Below are positions 8,127 to 18,087 of a stretch of DNA of 64,000 nt, piece after piece. The stretch comes from Thermodesulfitimonas autotrophica (lineage in GTDB: Bacteria; Bacillota; Desulfotomaculia; Desulfotomaculales; Ammonificaceae). The notes below the pieces were generated by a model. The model did no database searches and was not told where the DNA came from. It was given only the letters and a program-made list of their open reading frames with translations. How positions within the stretch are numbered: the stretch's first letter is position 1; the number at the start of each line of letters is the position of its first letter. Location: assembly GCF_003815015.1 (NCBI RefSeq), contig NZ_RKRE01000002.1:372001-436000 (forward strand). Direction: 5' to 3'. Both the position numbers and the translations under genes were made by a program.

Positions 8127-8160
8127 CAAAAAAAAATCAACCGCCCCAATTAGCGGTTGA
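8127..8160 (-). terminator. rho-independent terminator downstream of dut
   Basis: Minus strand: TCAACCGC, loop, GCGGTTGA, then nine T or more. Ends the ylxY-cwlD-protease-dut transcript. Confidence 0.9.
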
Positions 8161-8186
8161 CCTGTTTGAAGCCGGCTTCACTTTCC

Positions 8187-8633
8187 CTATCCCGTATGGC
8201 CGAAGCCACCGGCGCCCCGCGCGGTGGCGTCGAGGCGAGTGACTTCCCGCCATTTTATCCTACTGACCGGTTGAACGACTAATTGGGCGATCCGGTCCCC
8301 CCGGCGGATAACGAAGGGTTCGCGGCCGAGGTTAATCACGATCACCTTGATTTCGCCGCGGTAGTCGGCGTCAATTGTCCCGGGAGTGTTGAGCAGAGTG
8401 ACACCATATTTTAACGCCAAGCCACTCCGGGGCCGGACCTGCGCCTCGTAGCCCTCCGGCAACGCGAGGCTAATGCCCGTCGGGACCAGCAACCTCTCGC
8501 CCGGAAGCAACGTTACCGGTTCCGTGACGGCCGCATAAAGGTCAACCCCCGCTGCGCCAGGGGTAGCGTAAGCCGGCAGCGGCAGGTCGTCTGCTCCCGG
8601 CAATCGCCGGACGGGGACCTCCACTTCCGCCAT
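8187..8633 (-). CDS. dut: dUTP diphosphatase
   Basis: Hydrolyses dUTP to dUMP and pyrophosphate, keeping uracil out of DNA. It has 148 residues, the usual trimeric dUTPase length. All five motifs are recognisable: [37 protein letters not shown] with the catalytic Asp, [10 protein letters not shown], and the C-terminal [10 protein letters not shown] clamp. Its start codon overlaps the stop of the M16 peptidase gene, which implies translational coupling. Confidence 0.97.
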   Translation of the reverse strand: MAEVEVPVRRLPGADDLPLPAYATPGAAGVDLYAAVTEPVTLLPGERLLVPTGISLALPEGYEAQVRPRSGLALKYGVTLLNTPGTIDADYRGEIKVIVINLGREPFVIRRGDRIAQLVVQPVSRIKWREVTRLDATARGAGGFGHTG

Positions 8634-9898
8634 TAATTGAGCCTCCCGAGCGCCTCGCGCCAGACCATACCGTCCTCCCAGGGACCAATCGAAGCGAGGG
8701 CGAAGTTCTCCGGACGGAAGAAGCTCTCCGCCACGGCAAAAACGTCTTCGAGAGTCACTGCTTCAATCTTCGCTACAACCTCCTCCGGCGGCACCACCCG
8801 GCCTAAATAGAGCTGCGACTTCCCCATCCGGCTCATCCGGGCAACAACGCTTTCCAGGCTTAGGAGAAAGTTCCCTTTCAACTGGTTTTTGGCCCGCAGG
8901 AACTCTTCCTCGCTTATGCCACGGCGCCGGACGCTGGCAATCTCGGCCGCGATCATCTCTAACGTCTGGGAAACGTTCGGGGCCGCCAGACCGGCGTAAA
9001 TGCAGAACAGACCCGTATCGCGGTAGGAGCTATGGTAGGAATAAACAGAATAAACCAGGCCGCGGTCTTCCCTTATCCGCTGGAAGAGGCGCGAACTCAT
9101 CCCACCGCCGAGAATCGTGTTGAGGGTCTGAAAGACATAACTCAAATCGTCGCCTAGCGCCACTCCGGGAGTGCCGATGCAGAGGTGAACCTGCTCCGTA
9201 TCCCGGGGGCGGTGGGTTATCTCCGCATGAGGAGCGGGACTGGCGAGCAACCGCGCTTCACTCTTCCCCCTTACCCGCTCGAAGGCGGGCAAAATCGCGG
9301 CGAGCACTTCCTCATGCCGGATGTTACCCGCAACCGAAACCACCATCCGCCCCTGGAGGTAGTGGCGTTCGTAAAAGCGGAGGAGATCCTCCCGGCCGAG
9401 ACTTTTAACCACCTCCTCCGTACCGACAATGGGACGACCCAAAGGATGACCCTGCCAGAGGGTGCCGGTGAAAACATCGTGAACCAGCTCGTCCGGCGCA
9501 TCCTCATACATTTTTATCTCTTCGATGATCACGTTTTTCTCGCGTTCGAGGTCCGCCGGGTCAAAACGCGAGTTGAAGAGCATATCGGTCAAAAGGTCAA
9601 CGGCTAACCGGAAATGCTCGTCGAGCACCCGGGCATGAAAGCAGGTGTATTCCTTGGCGGTGAAAGCGTTGAGCTGCCCACCGACAGCGTCGAGTTCCTC
9701 GGCAATCTGCTTCGCCGTTCGGGTCGATGTACCCTTGAAAAGTGCGTGCTCGATAAAGTGGGAAATCCCGTTCTGCTCCGGCGCCTCGTCCCGGGAACCG
9801 ACGTCCACCCATACCCCGATGGCCACCGAGCGCACGTGGGGTATCTCTTCCGTCAATACCGTAACGCCGTTGGGCAGTTCTTCTGTGCGGATCAACAT
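8633..9898 (-). CDS. mlpA: M16-family zinc processing peptidase
   Basis: Mitochondrial-processing-peptidase-like zinc protease of 421 residues, equivalent to Bacillus MlpA/YmxG, which also lies downstream of pnp-ylxY. The inverted zinc motif [11 protein letters not shown] and the distal Glu in the [16 protein letters not shown] segment are present. Substrates are unknown. I use the ATG at 9898 ([11 protein letters not shown]), which has GAGGG just before it and gives the usual length; an in-frame ATG at 9928 adds ten residues and has no close ribosome site. The stop overlaps the dut start by one base. Confidence 0.9.
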   Translation of the reverse strand: MLIRTEELPNGVTVLTEEIPHVRSVAIGVWVDVGSRDEAPEQNGISHFIEHALFKGTSTRTAKQIAEELDAVGGQLNAFTAKEYTCFHARVLDEHFRLAVDLLTDMLFNSRFDPADLEREKNVIIEEIKMYEDAPDELVHDVFTGTLWQGHPLGRPIVGTEEVVKSLGREDLLRFYERHYLQGRMVVSVAGNIRHEEVLAAILPAFERVRGKSEARLLASPAPHAEITHRPRDTEQVHLCIGTPGVALGDDLSYVFQTLNTILGGGMSSRLFQRIREDRGLVYSVYSYHSSYRDTGLFCIYAGLAAPNVSQTLEMIAAEIASVRRRGISEEEFLRAKNQLKGNFLLSLESVVARMSRMGKSQLYLGRVVPPEEVVAKIEAVTLEDVFAVAESFFRPENFALASIGPWEDGMVWREALGRLN

Positions 9899-10034
9899 TT
9901 CACCCTCTTTTGCCGTAATTGTAGTCATTTTCTACAAGAAGCTGCGGAATCCTCCCTCAGATTAGCATTCCCAGAAAAAAGAGGCCTTTAGCAGCCGACC
10001 GGCGCCCAGAGTCACCCGCAGTTGGCGCCAACCG

Positions 10035-10766
10035 CTACATTCCGGAAGAAGAGGCTTCCCCAAAATAACGCACCACACCCCTGAAAATCGCCCAGCTGAG
10101 CCGCTCCTGGTAAGTACCGTCACAGAGAAGGGCCTTTTCCCGCGGGTTGGAAAGGAAGCCCGCTTCGACAAGAACGGCAGGCATCCGCGTTTCCCGCAGC
10201 ACAAAATAACGGCCCGGAAGCGGCATCCGTTCCTTACCGATATAACGCCACATTTCTTCTTCGATGTAGCGAGCCAGCACGTCGCTCCCGGGCTTTTCGG
10301 AATAGTAAACGTGCACCCCGGCCTTGCCCGGATCCCGCGAGGTGTTGACGTGGATACTCAGGAAAATGTCGGCGCCCGCGCAATTGGCCAGTTCCACCCG
10401 GGCCCGCAGGTCGTAGCGTTTTCTGGCGGCCAGTGATTTGATCTCCGGGGGTGCCAGGTCGTAGTCGCCGGTACGCGTCATGATAACCGTCGCTCCGGCA
10501 TTCTCCAGAAAGCGCTTGAGCCGCCCGGCAATCTGAAGGACCAGGTCCTTTTCTAAAATCTCCTCCCGGTAATGCGCTCCAGGATCCACACCGCCATGCC
10601 CCGGGTCAAGGACGATCGTCCGCCCGGCAATGGCCGTCGCATACCAGCCGGTCGCCTCCGTCGAGCGGGCCCGGAAAGCCGCTGCCCCCACGATTGCTCC
10701 CGCCGCCAGCACTAACAATAGAAATGATAGGCACCATCGCTCAACGCAAAGGAAAAACCTTGGCAA
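10035..10766 (-). CDS. cwlD: N-acetylmuramoyl-L-alanine amidase, CwlD type
   Basis: Amidase_3 zinc amidase of 243 residues with an N-terminal membrane anchor (about residues 8-30). Catalytic motifs: VLDPGHGGVDPGA, EKDLVLQIA, FLSIHVN and VLVEAGFLSN. CwlD makes muramic delta-lactam in spore cortex together with a PdaA-type deacetylase. Here it lies four bases from a YlxY polysaccharide deacetylase-like gene, which fits a cortex role. Bacillus keeps cwlD elsewhere, so this linkage is lineage-specific. Confidence 0.92.
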   Translation of the reverse strand: MPRFFLCVERWCLSFLLLVLAAGAIVGAAAFRARSTEATGWYATAIAGRTIVLDPGHGGVDPGAHYREEILEKDLVLQIAGRLKRFLENAGATVIMTRTGDYDLAPPEIKSLAARKRYDLRARVELANCAGADIFLSIHVNTSRDPGKAGVHVYYSEKPGSDVLARYIEEEMWRYIGKERMPLPGRYFVLRETRMPAVLVEAGFLSNPREKALLCDGTYQERLSWAIFRGVVRYFGEASSSGM

Positions 10767-10769
10767 CCC

Positions 10770-11507
10770 TCATCGCCCCGGTTGCGCTTCCGCTTCGGAT
10801 AGAAGCTCCGAGATGGTGACAAACTCGAAACCCCGCCCCCGTAGTTCCTCAATTATCGTCGGCAGCGCCTCAAGAGTGGGCGCTGTAGGGTGAAGGAGGA
10901 CGATGGCCCCGTTGTGCGCGCGGCTGACCACCTTGCTGCTGATCGCCGCCGCCGGGGGATTGCGCCAGTCAACCGGATCGATGCTCCAGAGAATCACCCG
11001 GTAGCCGGCCTGAGCCGCCGCTTCGAGAACGGTAGGACCACAGTCGCCGTAAGGCGGCGCAAAAAAACGGGGCCGCTTCTTGGTCACACTTTCGATGATC
11101 GCCTCCGCCCGCCTGATCTCCGCCAGGTTATCCGCAACCGAGAGGTGATTCGGCTCCCGGTGGGCGTAGCCGTGGCTGCCCACTTCAAAATCCCGGGCGA
11201 TATCCTGCGCCAACTCCGGAAACTTTTCCACCCATTGACCGCCGAGGAAAAAGGTCGCCTTTACCTTTTTCCCCCGCAGCAGCTTCAAAATGGCGGGCAG
11301 GTATTCCTCACCCCAGTAAACGTTAAAGGTCAGGGCGATAAGCCGCTTCGCTGCCGACCCCTGATAAACGGGGCCGGGGGCAGCAGTCAAAACCGTTTTT
11401 TCGCCACCCGACATCAGGTAGCCGGTGACAGAGGGAATACCGAGAGCGAGGAGAAGAAGAGCGAGAAAGCGCAACGGCCAGCGGAGCCGCAAGACCAGGT
11501 AAGGCAC
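10770..11507 (-). CDS. ylxY: YlxY-like polysaccharide deacetylase family protein
   Basis: 245 residues with an N-terminal signal/anchor and a NodB-fold domain (about 55-235). Metal and catalytic motifs: GSHGYAHREP for the HxxxH/P pair, RFFAPPYGDCG, and a late VLLHP His. The first motif, normally TFDD with a catalytic Asp, reads LTFNVYWGEE, so the base is Asn and activity is doubtful. YlxY-type members between pnp and the M16 protease share this position. A role in sporulation wall chemistry is inferred. Confidence 0.85.
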   Translation of the reverse strand: MPYLVLRLRWPLRFLALLLLALGIPSVTGYLMSGGEKTVLTAAPGPVYQGSAAKRLIALTFNVYWGEEYLPAILKLLRGKKVKATFFLGGQWVEKFPELAQDIARDFEVGSHGYAHREPNHLSVADNLAEIRRAEAIIESVTKKRPRFFAPPYGDCGPTVLEAAAQAGYRVILWSIDPVDWRNPPAAAISSKVVSRAHNGAIVLLHPTAPTLEALPTIIEELRGRGFEFVTISELLSEAEAQPGR

Positions 11508-11530
11508 GCGGACAACCCCCTTTAAAAGGC

Positions 11531-11553
11531 AAAATCCCCTTGACGGGGATCGC
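11531..11553 (-). terminator. weak hairpin terminator after pnp
   Basis: Minus strand: ATCCCC-GTCAA-GGGGAT followed by TTT. A short stem and T-run between pnp and ylxY; partial termination or processing is plausible. Confidence 0.4.
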
Positions 11554-11603
11554 TTTGTAAATCCTTATGCGGCTCGCCGGGAAAATATTTTCGGGTCAGC
11601 CGG

Positions 11604-13808
11604 CTACTTCGAGGACCGGATCCTGATCCGCTGCGAACGCCTGTCAGGGCGTTTATTCTCCCGCTGCTCTACAGCCCGCATCGCCTCTTTTTTCGAGAGC
11701 TTTATTTTGCCTTGATTATCGTAGCCGATGACTTTGACGAGGATCTGGTCACCTTCCTTCACCACATCCTCTACTTTTTCCACCCGCTGCGGCGCGAGCT
11801 GGGAGATGTGCACGAGCCCCTCTTTACCGGGCAAGCCGAGGACACCGGGAATGATCTCTACAAAACACCCGAAATCGGCCACCCGCGTCACCCGGCCCAG
11901 GTAAACCTGCCCCACCGTAACCTCCGCGGTGAGATTCTGGATGATCTCCATCGCCTTGCGACCGGCTTCCTCCGTTGGCGCGGTGATGTAAACCCGGCCG
12001 TCATCCTCCACGTCGATCTCGGCTCCCGTAAGCTCGATAATCTTCCGGATGACTTTACCGCCGGGACCAATAACGTCGCGAATCTTCTCCGGATCGATTA
12101 CCATATGGAGGACGCGCGGCGCATAAGGCGAAAGTTCCGGACGCGGCGCCGCAATGGTCTGTTTCATCGTTTCCAGGATGTAAAGCCGCGCCTCGCGCGC
12201 CTGCGCGAGCGCCCGCTCTAAGATTTCCCGCGTAACCCCGGGGATCTTGATGTCCATCTGCAGGGCCGTCACCCCTGCGGCGCTGCCGGCCACCTTAAAG
12301 TCCATGTCCCCAAGGCGGTCTTCAACTCCTTGGATGTCGGTCAGGATACTGACCGTATCACCATCCTTGATCAGCCCCATGGCGATCCCCGCTACCGGAG
12401 CCTTTATTGGTACGCCCGCATCCATAAGCGCAAGGGTGCTGGCACAAACACTCGCCATGGAGGTGGAACCGTTTGATTCGAGAACCTCCGACACGATCCG
12501 GATTGTATATGGAAAGACGTCTTCCGGCGGGAGAACCGCTTCGAGCGCCCGCTCGGCAAGCGCGCCGTGTCCGATCTCCCGCCTCCCGGGGGAGCGGATC
12601 GGCCGGGCCTCGCCCGTGCTGTAGGGCGGGAAATTGTAATGGTGCATAAAGCGTTTGGTCTCCTCGATGCCGAGCCCGTCCAAGATCTGCTCGTCACCTA
12701 CCGGACCCAGCGTAACCGCAGAAAGAACCTGGGTCTGCCCCCGGGTGAAAAGCCCGGAGCCGTGCGCCCGCGGCAGCACCCCGACTTCGACGCTGAGAGG
12801 ACGAATCTCGCGCAGCCCCCGACCGTCAATCCGGATCTTCTCATCCCGGATCAGCTCCCGGACGATCTTCTTCTCCACCGCTTCGAGCTCTTCCCGGATT
12901 AGGGCCTCCGCCTCCGGGTATTTTTCTAGGAGAGCAGCCGTCAACTCTTTCTTCGCGTTTTCCACTAGCTCTTCGCGGGCCTTCTTGTCTAACCGCGCGT
13001 CAACACAACGCCGGATCGCGGCCGCGAGGGCCGTCTGGCCGGCCTCCCTGACTTCCTGGACCATTACCGGATCGGGCTCCGGGAATTCTATTGCCAGTTT
13101 GGGCGATGCTAAGCCCAGGGCCAGTGCCTCTTCCCGGAAGGCGGCGATGAAATCGACAATCTCCCGCACGACCTGGTGTCCGCGGTCGATGGCCTCCAGA
13201 ATCTCGCTTTCGGGCACCTCTTTCGCCCCGCACTCCACCATCATAATCGCGTCCCGGGTACCGGCCACCACGAGGTGGAGCTTATTCCGCTCCTCCTGCG
13301 CAACCGTAGGATTAATCACGTATTCCCCATCAACCAAGCCGACGATAACGCCACCGATCGGCCCGGCGAAGGGAATCTCAGAAAGAGAAAGGGCCGCCGA
13401 CGCCCCGATCATCGCCGTGATCTCCGGGGCGCAATCCTGGTCTACCGACATGATTGTAGCCACCACGTGCACGTCCCGCCGCAACTTCTGGGGGAAAAGC
13501 GGCCGGATGGAACGGTCGATAAGCCTTGCTGAGAGGACAGCTTTCTCGCCCGGTTTCCCTTCGCGCCGGAGAAAGCCTCCGGGTATCTTTCCTACAGCGT
13601 AATGGCGTTCCTCGTAATCCACGAGAAGCGGAAAGAAGTCTATCCCTTCCCGCGGCTCCGCAGCCATCGTCGCCGTCACTAACACCACGGTATCGCCGTA
13701 ACGCGCCAGAACCGCGCCCGATGCCTGCCGGGCAACCCGGCCCACTTCGAGAACCAGTGGCCGGCCGCCGATAACCATTTCTTTTTTGTGAATTACCCTA
13801 TCCTGCAT
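11604..13808 (-). CDS. pnp: polynucleotide phosphorylase
   Basis: 3'-5' phosphorolytic exoribonuclease of 734 residues. Two RNase PH domains (about 10-230 and 320-550) flank an all-helical domain. A KH domain follows ([15 protein letters not shown], near 560), then a C-terminal S1 domain ([21 protein letters not shown]). A basic tail ends the protein. It lies downstream of rpsO with a terminator between them, the classic arrangement allowing differential expression and rpsO-pnp readthrough. Confidence 0.98.
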   Translation of the reverse strand: MQDRVIHKKEMVIGGRPLVLEVGRVARQASGAVLARYGDTVVLVTATMAAEPREGIDFFPLLVDYEERHYAVGKIPGGFLRREGKPGEKAVLSARLIDRSIRPLFPQKLRRDVHVVATIMSVDQDCAPEITAMIGASAALSLSEIPFAGPIGGVIVGLVDGEYVINPTVAQEERNKLHLVVAGTRDAIMMVECGAKEVPESEILEAIDRGHQVVREIVDFIAAFREEALALGLASPKLAIEFPEPDPVMVQEVREAGQTALAAAIRRCVDARLDKKAREELVENAKKELTAALLEKYPEAEALIREELEAVEKKIVRELIRDEKIRIDGRGLREIRPLSVEVGVLPRAHGSGLFTRGQTQVLSAVTLGPVGDEQILDGLGIEETKRFMHHYNFPPYSTGEARPIRSPGRREIGHGALAERALEAVLPPEDVFPYTIRIVSEVLESNGSTSMASVCASTLALMDAGVPIKAPVAGIAMGLIKDGDTVSILTDIQGVEDRLGDMDFKVAGSAAGVTALQMDIKIPGVTREILERALAQAREARLYILETMKQTIAAPRPELSPYAPRVLHMVIDPEKIRDVIGPGGKVIRKIIELTGAEIDVEDDGRVYITAPTEEAGRKAMEIIQNLTAEVTVGQVYLGRVTRVADFGCFVEIIPGVLGLPGKEGLVHISQLAPQRVEKVEDVVKEGDQILVKVIGYDNQGKIKLSKKEAMRAVEQRENKRPDRRSQRIRIRSSK

Positions 13809-13857
13809 AATTGAAACTTGCCTCCTGTATTACCTCCTGCAAACCAGGTTTTCGCCT

Positions 13858-13884
13858 ATAAAAAAGGGGGGGCTTACCCCCGCC
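13858..13884 (-). terminator. terminator between rpsO and pnp
   Basis: Minus strand: GGGGG-TAAG-CCCCC followed by a T-run, starting right at the rpsO stop codon. Probably a partial terminator. Confidence 0.65.
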
Positions 13885-14156
13885 TACTTCCGCAAACCTA
13901 ACTTTTCAATCAGACGCTGGTAACGTTTAAAATCATAATCGCGCAGGTAGTTTAAGAGCGCCCGTCGCTGCCCGACCATTTTCAAGAGGCCTCGCCGCGA
14001 GTGAAAATCCTTTTTGTGGACCCTCAAGTGCTCGCTTAGCTGGTTGATCCTCTCGGTCAGGATGGCTACCTGCACTTCCGGCGAACCGGTATCGTTTTCG
14101 TGAATCCGGAAACCTTCGATGAGCTCCTTCTTCCTCTCCGCCGTCAGCGCCACCAA
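13884..14156 (-). CDS. rpsO: 30S ribosomal protein S15
   Basis: Primary 16S rRNA-binding protein of the small subunit, 90 residues, the usual length. Characteristic segments: [34 protein letters not shown] and [16 protein letters not shown]. It is followed by a terminator and then pnp. Confidence 0.99.
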   Translation of the reverse strand: MVALTAERKKELIEGFRIHENDTGSPEVQVAILTERINQLSEHLRVHKKDFHSRRGLLKMVGQRRALLNYLRDYDFKRYQRLIEKLGLRK

Positions 14157-14225
14157 CCTTCACCTCCCTCTAATTGCCGTAAGCCCAGTCGCACCGTCCC
14201 CAACGGTCCCAACCGCGCCTACGGT

Positions 14226-14447
14226 TCATTTCCCGATCACGGTAATTACCAGGCGCCCTTCGGGGATATCCTTAACTACAAGGTCGAAAACCCTGCCCGA
14301 CCGGGCCACAAAGCCCCGGAAACGGGTGGCCGTTAAGACCGTCCCCGGCACCGCCTCCGCAGCGGCAATAATATCCCGCATGGTAATCTCCGCCTGGCGC
14401 GCTTTACGAAGCCGCCGTGCAGCATGCTCCGTAACGATGACCCGCAT
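14226..14447 (-). CDS. small protein of unknown function (73 aa)
   Basis: 73 residues starting MRVIVTEHAARRLRKAR. The first third is basic and helical, and the rest looks like beta strands ending in RLVITVIGK. The layout (HAxxR near the start, late strands) loosely resembles small RelE/DUF4258-like folds, but I see no decisive motif. It begins ten bases after the stop of another 73-residue protein and precedes rpsO, so all three probably share the promoter at 14715-14743. Confidence 0.5.
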   Translation of the reverse strand: MRVIVTEHAARRLRKARQAEITMRDIIAAAEAVPGTVLTATRFRGFVARSGRVFDLVVKDIPEGRLVITVIGK

Positions 14448-14457
14448 CGGTGCTTCC

Positions 14458-14679
14458 CTATCCGGCAGGCCTCGCCGCGCTTTCCTCAGCTTCGCTCAAA
14501 AAGGCGTAAAGCGCATCGGCAAATGCCTTGACGCTTGCTCCCGCGGGATCTGAACGCTTATAAAAAGACTCGAGCTCGGCCCTTAACCGCTGGAACTCCT
14601 CACTGAGACAGATTACCGCAATCTGGTCAAGCCAGATCTTGAAATCCGCCAGCTTTTGCGCCGCACCGGTCAGCTCCAC
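14458..14679 (-). CDS. small alpha-helical protein of unknown function (73 aa)
   Basis: 73 residues starting MELTGAAQKLADFKIW, from a GTG at 14679 with a GAGGAGG ribosome site. The predicted character is entirely helical, acidic and Ala-rich, with one Cys. It is the first gene behind a near-consensus promoter and is paired with the next 73-residue gene. No family is recognised. A toxin-antitoxin pair was considered because of size and pairing, but nothing specific supports it. Confidence 0.55.
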   Translation of the reverse strand: MELTGAAQKLADFKIWLDQIAVICLSEEFQRLRAELESFYKRSDPAGASVKAFADALYAFLSEAEESAARPAG

Positions 14680-14714
14680 GCGGGCGCCTCCTCACGCGAT
14701 CAAACCCAAGTTTG

Positions 14715-14743
14715 ATTTTAACACAAAGAAGAAGCGGTGTAAA
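14715..14743 (-). promoter_or_regulatory. strong sigma-A promoter for the small genes, rpsO and pnp
   Basis: Minus strand: TTTACA (14743-14738), exactly 17 bases, TAAAAT (14720-14715). Five of six bases match in each box. It is 36 bases upstream of the GTG at 14679. Confidence 0.75.
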
Positions 14744-14845
14744 TTATTCTGCGGCTCACCTGTGATAAGTATTGGCCCCACCACGCCATTATCATTATAC
14801 AGAGCATATAACTTTTTTATTATCGTCCGCCCGCGGCAAACGCCC

Positions 14846-15778
14846 TTATTTAGCAAGCGCGCGGGCCGCAGCCACATCCCGCCGGATCTGCTCCACAAGC
14901 TCCGCGACCGACCGGAAACAGCGCTCTTCGCGGAGCCGCCGGGTAAAAGATACTTCCAGCCGTTTACCGTAAAGGTCGCCGTGGAAGTCGAAGAGAAAGA
15001 CCTCAACCCGCCGCCCAGCCGGAGCATCGCCCGCAAAAGTCGGGCAGACGCCGATGTTGGCTACACCAAGAAAGACCTCCCCGTCGACCACCGCTTTCAC
15101 CGCGTAGACCCCGTTGGCCGGGACCAAAACCTGGGAATCAACCTCAAGGTTCGCTGTCGGAAACCCGAGCTCGGTTCCCCGCTTCGCGCCAGACACCACC
15201 GTTCCGGCGAACACGGGATAATAGCCAAGGTAACGCTGCGCCTCCTCCACCTTTCCCGCCGCAATCAAACCGCGAATGAGGGTGGAAGAAACGGGCTGGT
15301 CGCCCACCAGCACCGGTGGGATCACCTCAACCGTAAAACCGTACCGCGCGCCAAGTTCCCGCAGGGTCTCGGGTGTTCCCGCGCCCCGGTGGCCGAACGT
15401 ATAGTTGTAGCCGACAAAAACCGCCGCCACACCGATTTCCGCGCAGAGAACCTCCCGGATAAACGCCTCCGGCGATAGCAGCGCAAATTCCCGGGTAAAA
15501 GGAATAGCGAGCAGGATATCCACGCCAAAACTGCCGATCAAGCGCTGCTTGAGTTCGGGAGCAAGCAGGAGCGGCGGTGCCGCGTCCGGGCGCAGAACCA
15601 TGGCCGGATGAGGCTCGAAAGTGAAAACCGCCGCGGTCCCCTGGTTCTCCCGCGCATACTCCACTAGTCTTTTGATGATGCGCTGGTGGCCGAGGTGAAC
15701 CCCGTCGAAATTGCCGAGTCCTACGCAAATCTTCCGGTATGAATGCCGTAAGCCTTGATAACTGGTCAGAACCTGCAA
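14846..15778 (-). CDS. ribF: bifunctional riboflavin kinase / FAD synthetase
   Basis: Makes FMN from riboflavin and FAD from FMN. 310 residues. The N-terminal FAD synthetase (nucleotidyltransferase) domain contains GNFDGVHLGHQRII. The C-terminal riboflavin kinase domain begins near 180 with GTVVSGAKRGTELGFPTANLEV. It is the last gene of the nusA-infB-truB operon, in the usual place after truB. Confidence 0.97.
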   Translation of the reverse strand: MQVLTSYQGLRHSYRKICVGLGNFDGVHLGHQRIIKRLVEYARENQGTAAVFTFEPHPAMVLRPDAAPPLLLAPELKQRLIGSFGVDILLAIPFTREFALLSPEAFIREVLCAEIGVAAVFVGYNYTFGHRGAGTPETLRELGARYGFTVEVIPPVLVGDQPVSSTLIRGLIAAGKVEEAQRYLGYYPVFAGTVVSGAKRGTELGFPTANLEVDSQVLVPANGVYAVKAVVDGEVFLGVANIGVCPTFAGDAPAGRRVEVFLFDFHGDLYGKRLEVSFTRRLREERCFRSVAELVEQIRRDVAAARALAK

Positions 15779-15802
15779 GATCGAACCTCCCCTGCCCTGA
15801 AG

Positions 15803-16732
15803 TCAGGAAGTATAAACCCAAACCGGTTTGAAGGTGATTTCTTCGTTTGCGGTCAACTCCAAACGGGCAACGGCCAAAAGGTCCTGCCCCGCCACGAGTC
15901 TGACCAGCGTACCTGGTTCTAAAGCCCCGCCAAAATCCGCCGTACCCGCAGGGTAGAGCCGGCTCCCACAGCGCACCGCCTTAACGGCCGAAGGCTTTAC
16001 CGCTACTGCGGGAAGGTGGGTCAGAGCCTCAGAAACCGGAATAACAGCCTCCTTAAGCCTCCCCTCTGCTTTAAGCGCAGCCAACTCTTCCAAGGCGTGG
16101 GCTGCCCCCACCTCAAAGCAACCTACCCGCGTCCGCAATAGAAAACTTAAAGTCGCGCCACACCCTAAGACCCTCCCTATCTCTGCAACCAGGGTCCGGA
16201 TGTAGGTCCCCTTGGAACAGGCAACGTGAAGAAGGGCGCGGGGGTGCTTTTGTCCCCATTTTCCGTCCAAAAGCCGCAGTGAATAAATCTCAACCGTCCT
16301 GGGCGGCGCCGCCACTATCGCACCGGCCCGGGCCAGTTTGTAAAGCCGTTCGCCCCGGTAGTGCACCGCCGATACGGGCGGCGGCACCTGACTTATCCGC
16401 CCCGAGAAGGACGGGAGGACAGCGGCAACGTCCTCCGGTCTCAAACCGGAGGCATCCCGGCAGGCGGTAATCCTGCCCCATGCATCCTGCGTATCGGTCT
16501 CAATCCCGAAGATGGCTTCAGCCCGGTACTCTTTATCGTCCGCGATAAATTGGGCCGCCCGCGTCGCCCGCCCGAGCAGGAGGATGAGAACACCAGCCGC
16601 GCCAGGATCAAGGGTCCCCGTATGGCCAACCCGCTTCAACCCAACCAGCCTGCGCATCCAATCTACAACATCGTGCGACGTCATCCCCGGCGGTTTTAAA
16701 ACGTTAACCACTCCATCCACCGGTGCCGTCAC
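15803..16732 (-). CDS. truB: tRNA pseudouridine-55 synthase
   Basis: Forms pseudouridine at position 55 of the tRNA T-loop. 309 residues. The catalytic segment RVGHTGTLDPGAAGVL has the nucleophile Asp42, and the PUA-like C-terminal domain covers about 245-309. Its start overlaps the nrnA stop by four bases (ATGA), indicating coupled translation. Confidence 0.97.
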   Translation of the reverse strand: MTAPVDGVVNVLKPPGMTSHDVVDWMRRLVGLKRVGHTGTLDPGAAGVLILLLGRATRAAQFIADDKEYRAEAIFGIETDTQDAWGRITACRDASGLRPEDVAAVLPSFSGRISQVPPPVSAVHYRGERLYKLARAGAIVAAPPRTVEIYSLRLLDGKWGQKHPRALLHVACSKGTYIRTLVAEIGRVLGCGATLSFLLRTRVGCFEVGAAHALEELAALKAEGRLKEAVIPVSEALTHLPAVAVKPSAVKAVRCGSRLYPAGTADFGGALEPGTLVRLVAGQDLLAVARLELTANEEITFKPVWVYTS

Positions 16733-17736
16733 TGCCCTTCTTCCCGGACCGCAGCGACCGCCGCCTCGATTACCGCCGCTTTAATGCGCTCCAGCTCCCC
16801 TTGCACCACCGCACCGGCCGCCCGCGGGTGACCGCCCCCGCCAAACTGAGCGGCCAGCCGGCTCGCGTTAACAAAATTCTTCGAGCGAAAGCTCACCTTT
16901 ACCCGGCCATCGTCCATCTCCCGGAAGAAAAGTGCTACTTCGACCCCCTCGATCATCCGGCCGTAGCTTACGATCCCGTCGGTATGCTCGTCCGCGAGCT
17001 GAAGCCCCGCCGCCACCTCCCGCGTCAGGCTCATCCAGGCGACCCTGCCGCAGGGGCTGAGTTCGAGCGTGTTGAGCGCCGCCCGCAGCGCTTCAATGCT
17101 TTTGAACGGTTTCTCCTCAAAGACCCGCAGGCTGATCTCGCGTACGTTGGCGCCAGCCTCGATAAACTCCGCCACGCGCCGGTGGGTAGCCGCAGTGGTC
17201 GTCTCGTAGCGGAAGCCACCCGTATCGGTCGCCACTGTAACGTAAAGACAGGTGGCGATCATCCTGTCGATTTGCCAGCCAAGAAGCTTCAACAGGTCGA
17301 AGATGATCTCACCCACCGCCGCTGCCCCGGGATCGACAAAATTAAGATCCGCGTACGCCGCTGCTGATACGTGGTGGTCAATCAGAATCGCCGGTGTTCC
17401 GGAGGCCCGCAATTCGTTGATCACAGGCTCTAAGTTCCCGAGCCGCTCCGGAACCGAAGTATCAAGAATCACGACGGCGCTGAAAGCGTCCGTGCCGCGC
17501 TGCAGCAGCGCAGGCTCCACGCAAATCCGGTCGACGGCCGGTAAGAAGGAGTAAATCGACGGCACCGGCCCGGGTAGAGCAAGGACCGTCTCCTTTCCCG
17601 CCCGCTCGCACGCCAGACTCAGCGCCAGCATCGAACCGATGCAGTCACCGTCCGGCATCACGTGCCCGACAATAAGAAACCGCCGTCCCCGCTTAAGCTC
17701 CTCGGCTACCCTACTTAGGCTGCTCACTGGCCCCAT
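16729..17736 (-). CDS. nrnA: DHH-family oligoribonuclease / pAp phosphatase
   Basis: Degrades nano-RNAs and 3'-phosphoadenosine-5'-phosphate. 335 residues. DHH domain motifs: VGHVMPDGDCIGS (a DGD in place of the commoner DAD/DGD class), VILDTS, LIDHHVS, and VATDTGGFRYETTT. The DHHA1 domain ends with FGGGGHPRAAGA. It overlaps the rbfA stop by 26 bases, as is common in this operon. Confidence 0.95.
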   Translation of the reverse strand: MGPVSSLSRVAEELKRGRRFLIVGHVMPDGDCIGSMLALSLACERAGKETVLALPGPVPSIYSFLPAVDRICVEPALLQRGTDAFSAVVILDTSVPERLGNLEPVINELRASGTPAILIDHHVSAAAYADLNFVDPGAAAVGEIIFDLLKLLGWQIDRMIATCLYVTVATDTGGFRYETTTAATHRRVAEFIEAGANVREISLRVFEEKPFKSIEALRAALNTLELSPCGRVAWMSLTREVAAGLQLADEHTDGIVSYGRMIEGVEVALFFREMDDGRVKVSFRSKNFVNASRLAAQFGGGGHPRAAGAVVQGELERIKAAVIEAAVAAVREEGQ

Positions 17737-18073
17737 CCTTCTTTAGTTCATCTATCAGGCGCGCAATCTTTACGCCGTAGTCGATAGAGGGGTCAAACCG
17801 GAAACTAATCTCCGGAACATGGCGGAGTCTGATCCGCCGGCCGAGCTGGCTGCGGATAAAACCCTGTGCTCTTTCGAGCACCCCGAGCGTGCTCTCGCAC
17901 TCCGCAGGCGAACCATAAACGCTCAGGAAAACTTTCGCGTACCGCAGGTCGGACGATACCTCGACCCTAGTAATCGTGAGAAAACCGAGACGCGGATCTT
18001 TCAGCTCGTTTTGGAAAATATCGGCCAGCTCTTCTTTAATCGCCTCGGCCAAACGCGCTGCGCGGTGTGCCAT
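17711..18073 (-). CDS. rbfA: ribosome-binding factor A
   Basis: 30S maturation factor with a KH-like fold, 120 residues. Characteristic segments: RAARLAEAIKEELADIFQNELKDPRLGFLTITRVEVSSDL (given as family signature), YAKVFLSVYG, and the C-terminal RHVPEISFRFDPSIDYG. Located between infB and nrnA as in Bacillus. Confidence 0.97.
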   Translation of the reverse strand: MAHRAARLAEAIKEELADIFQNELKDPRLGFLTITRVEVSSDLRYAKVFLSVYGSPAECESTLGVLERAQGFIRSQLGRRIRLRHVPEISFRFDPSIDYGVKIARLIDELKKDGASEQPK

Positions 18074-18087
18074 CGATTTACCTCCGT

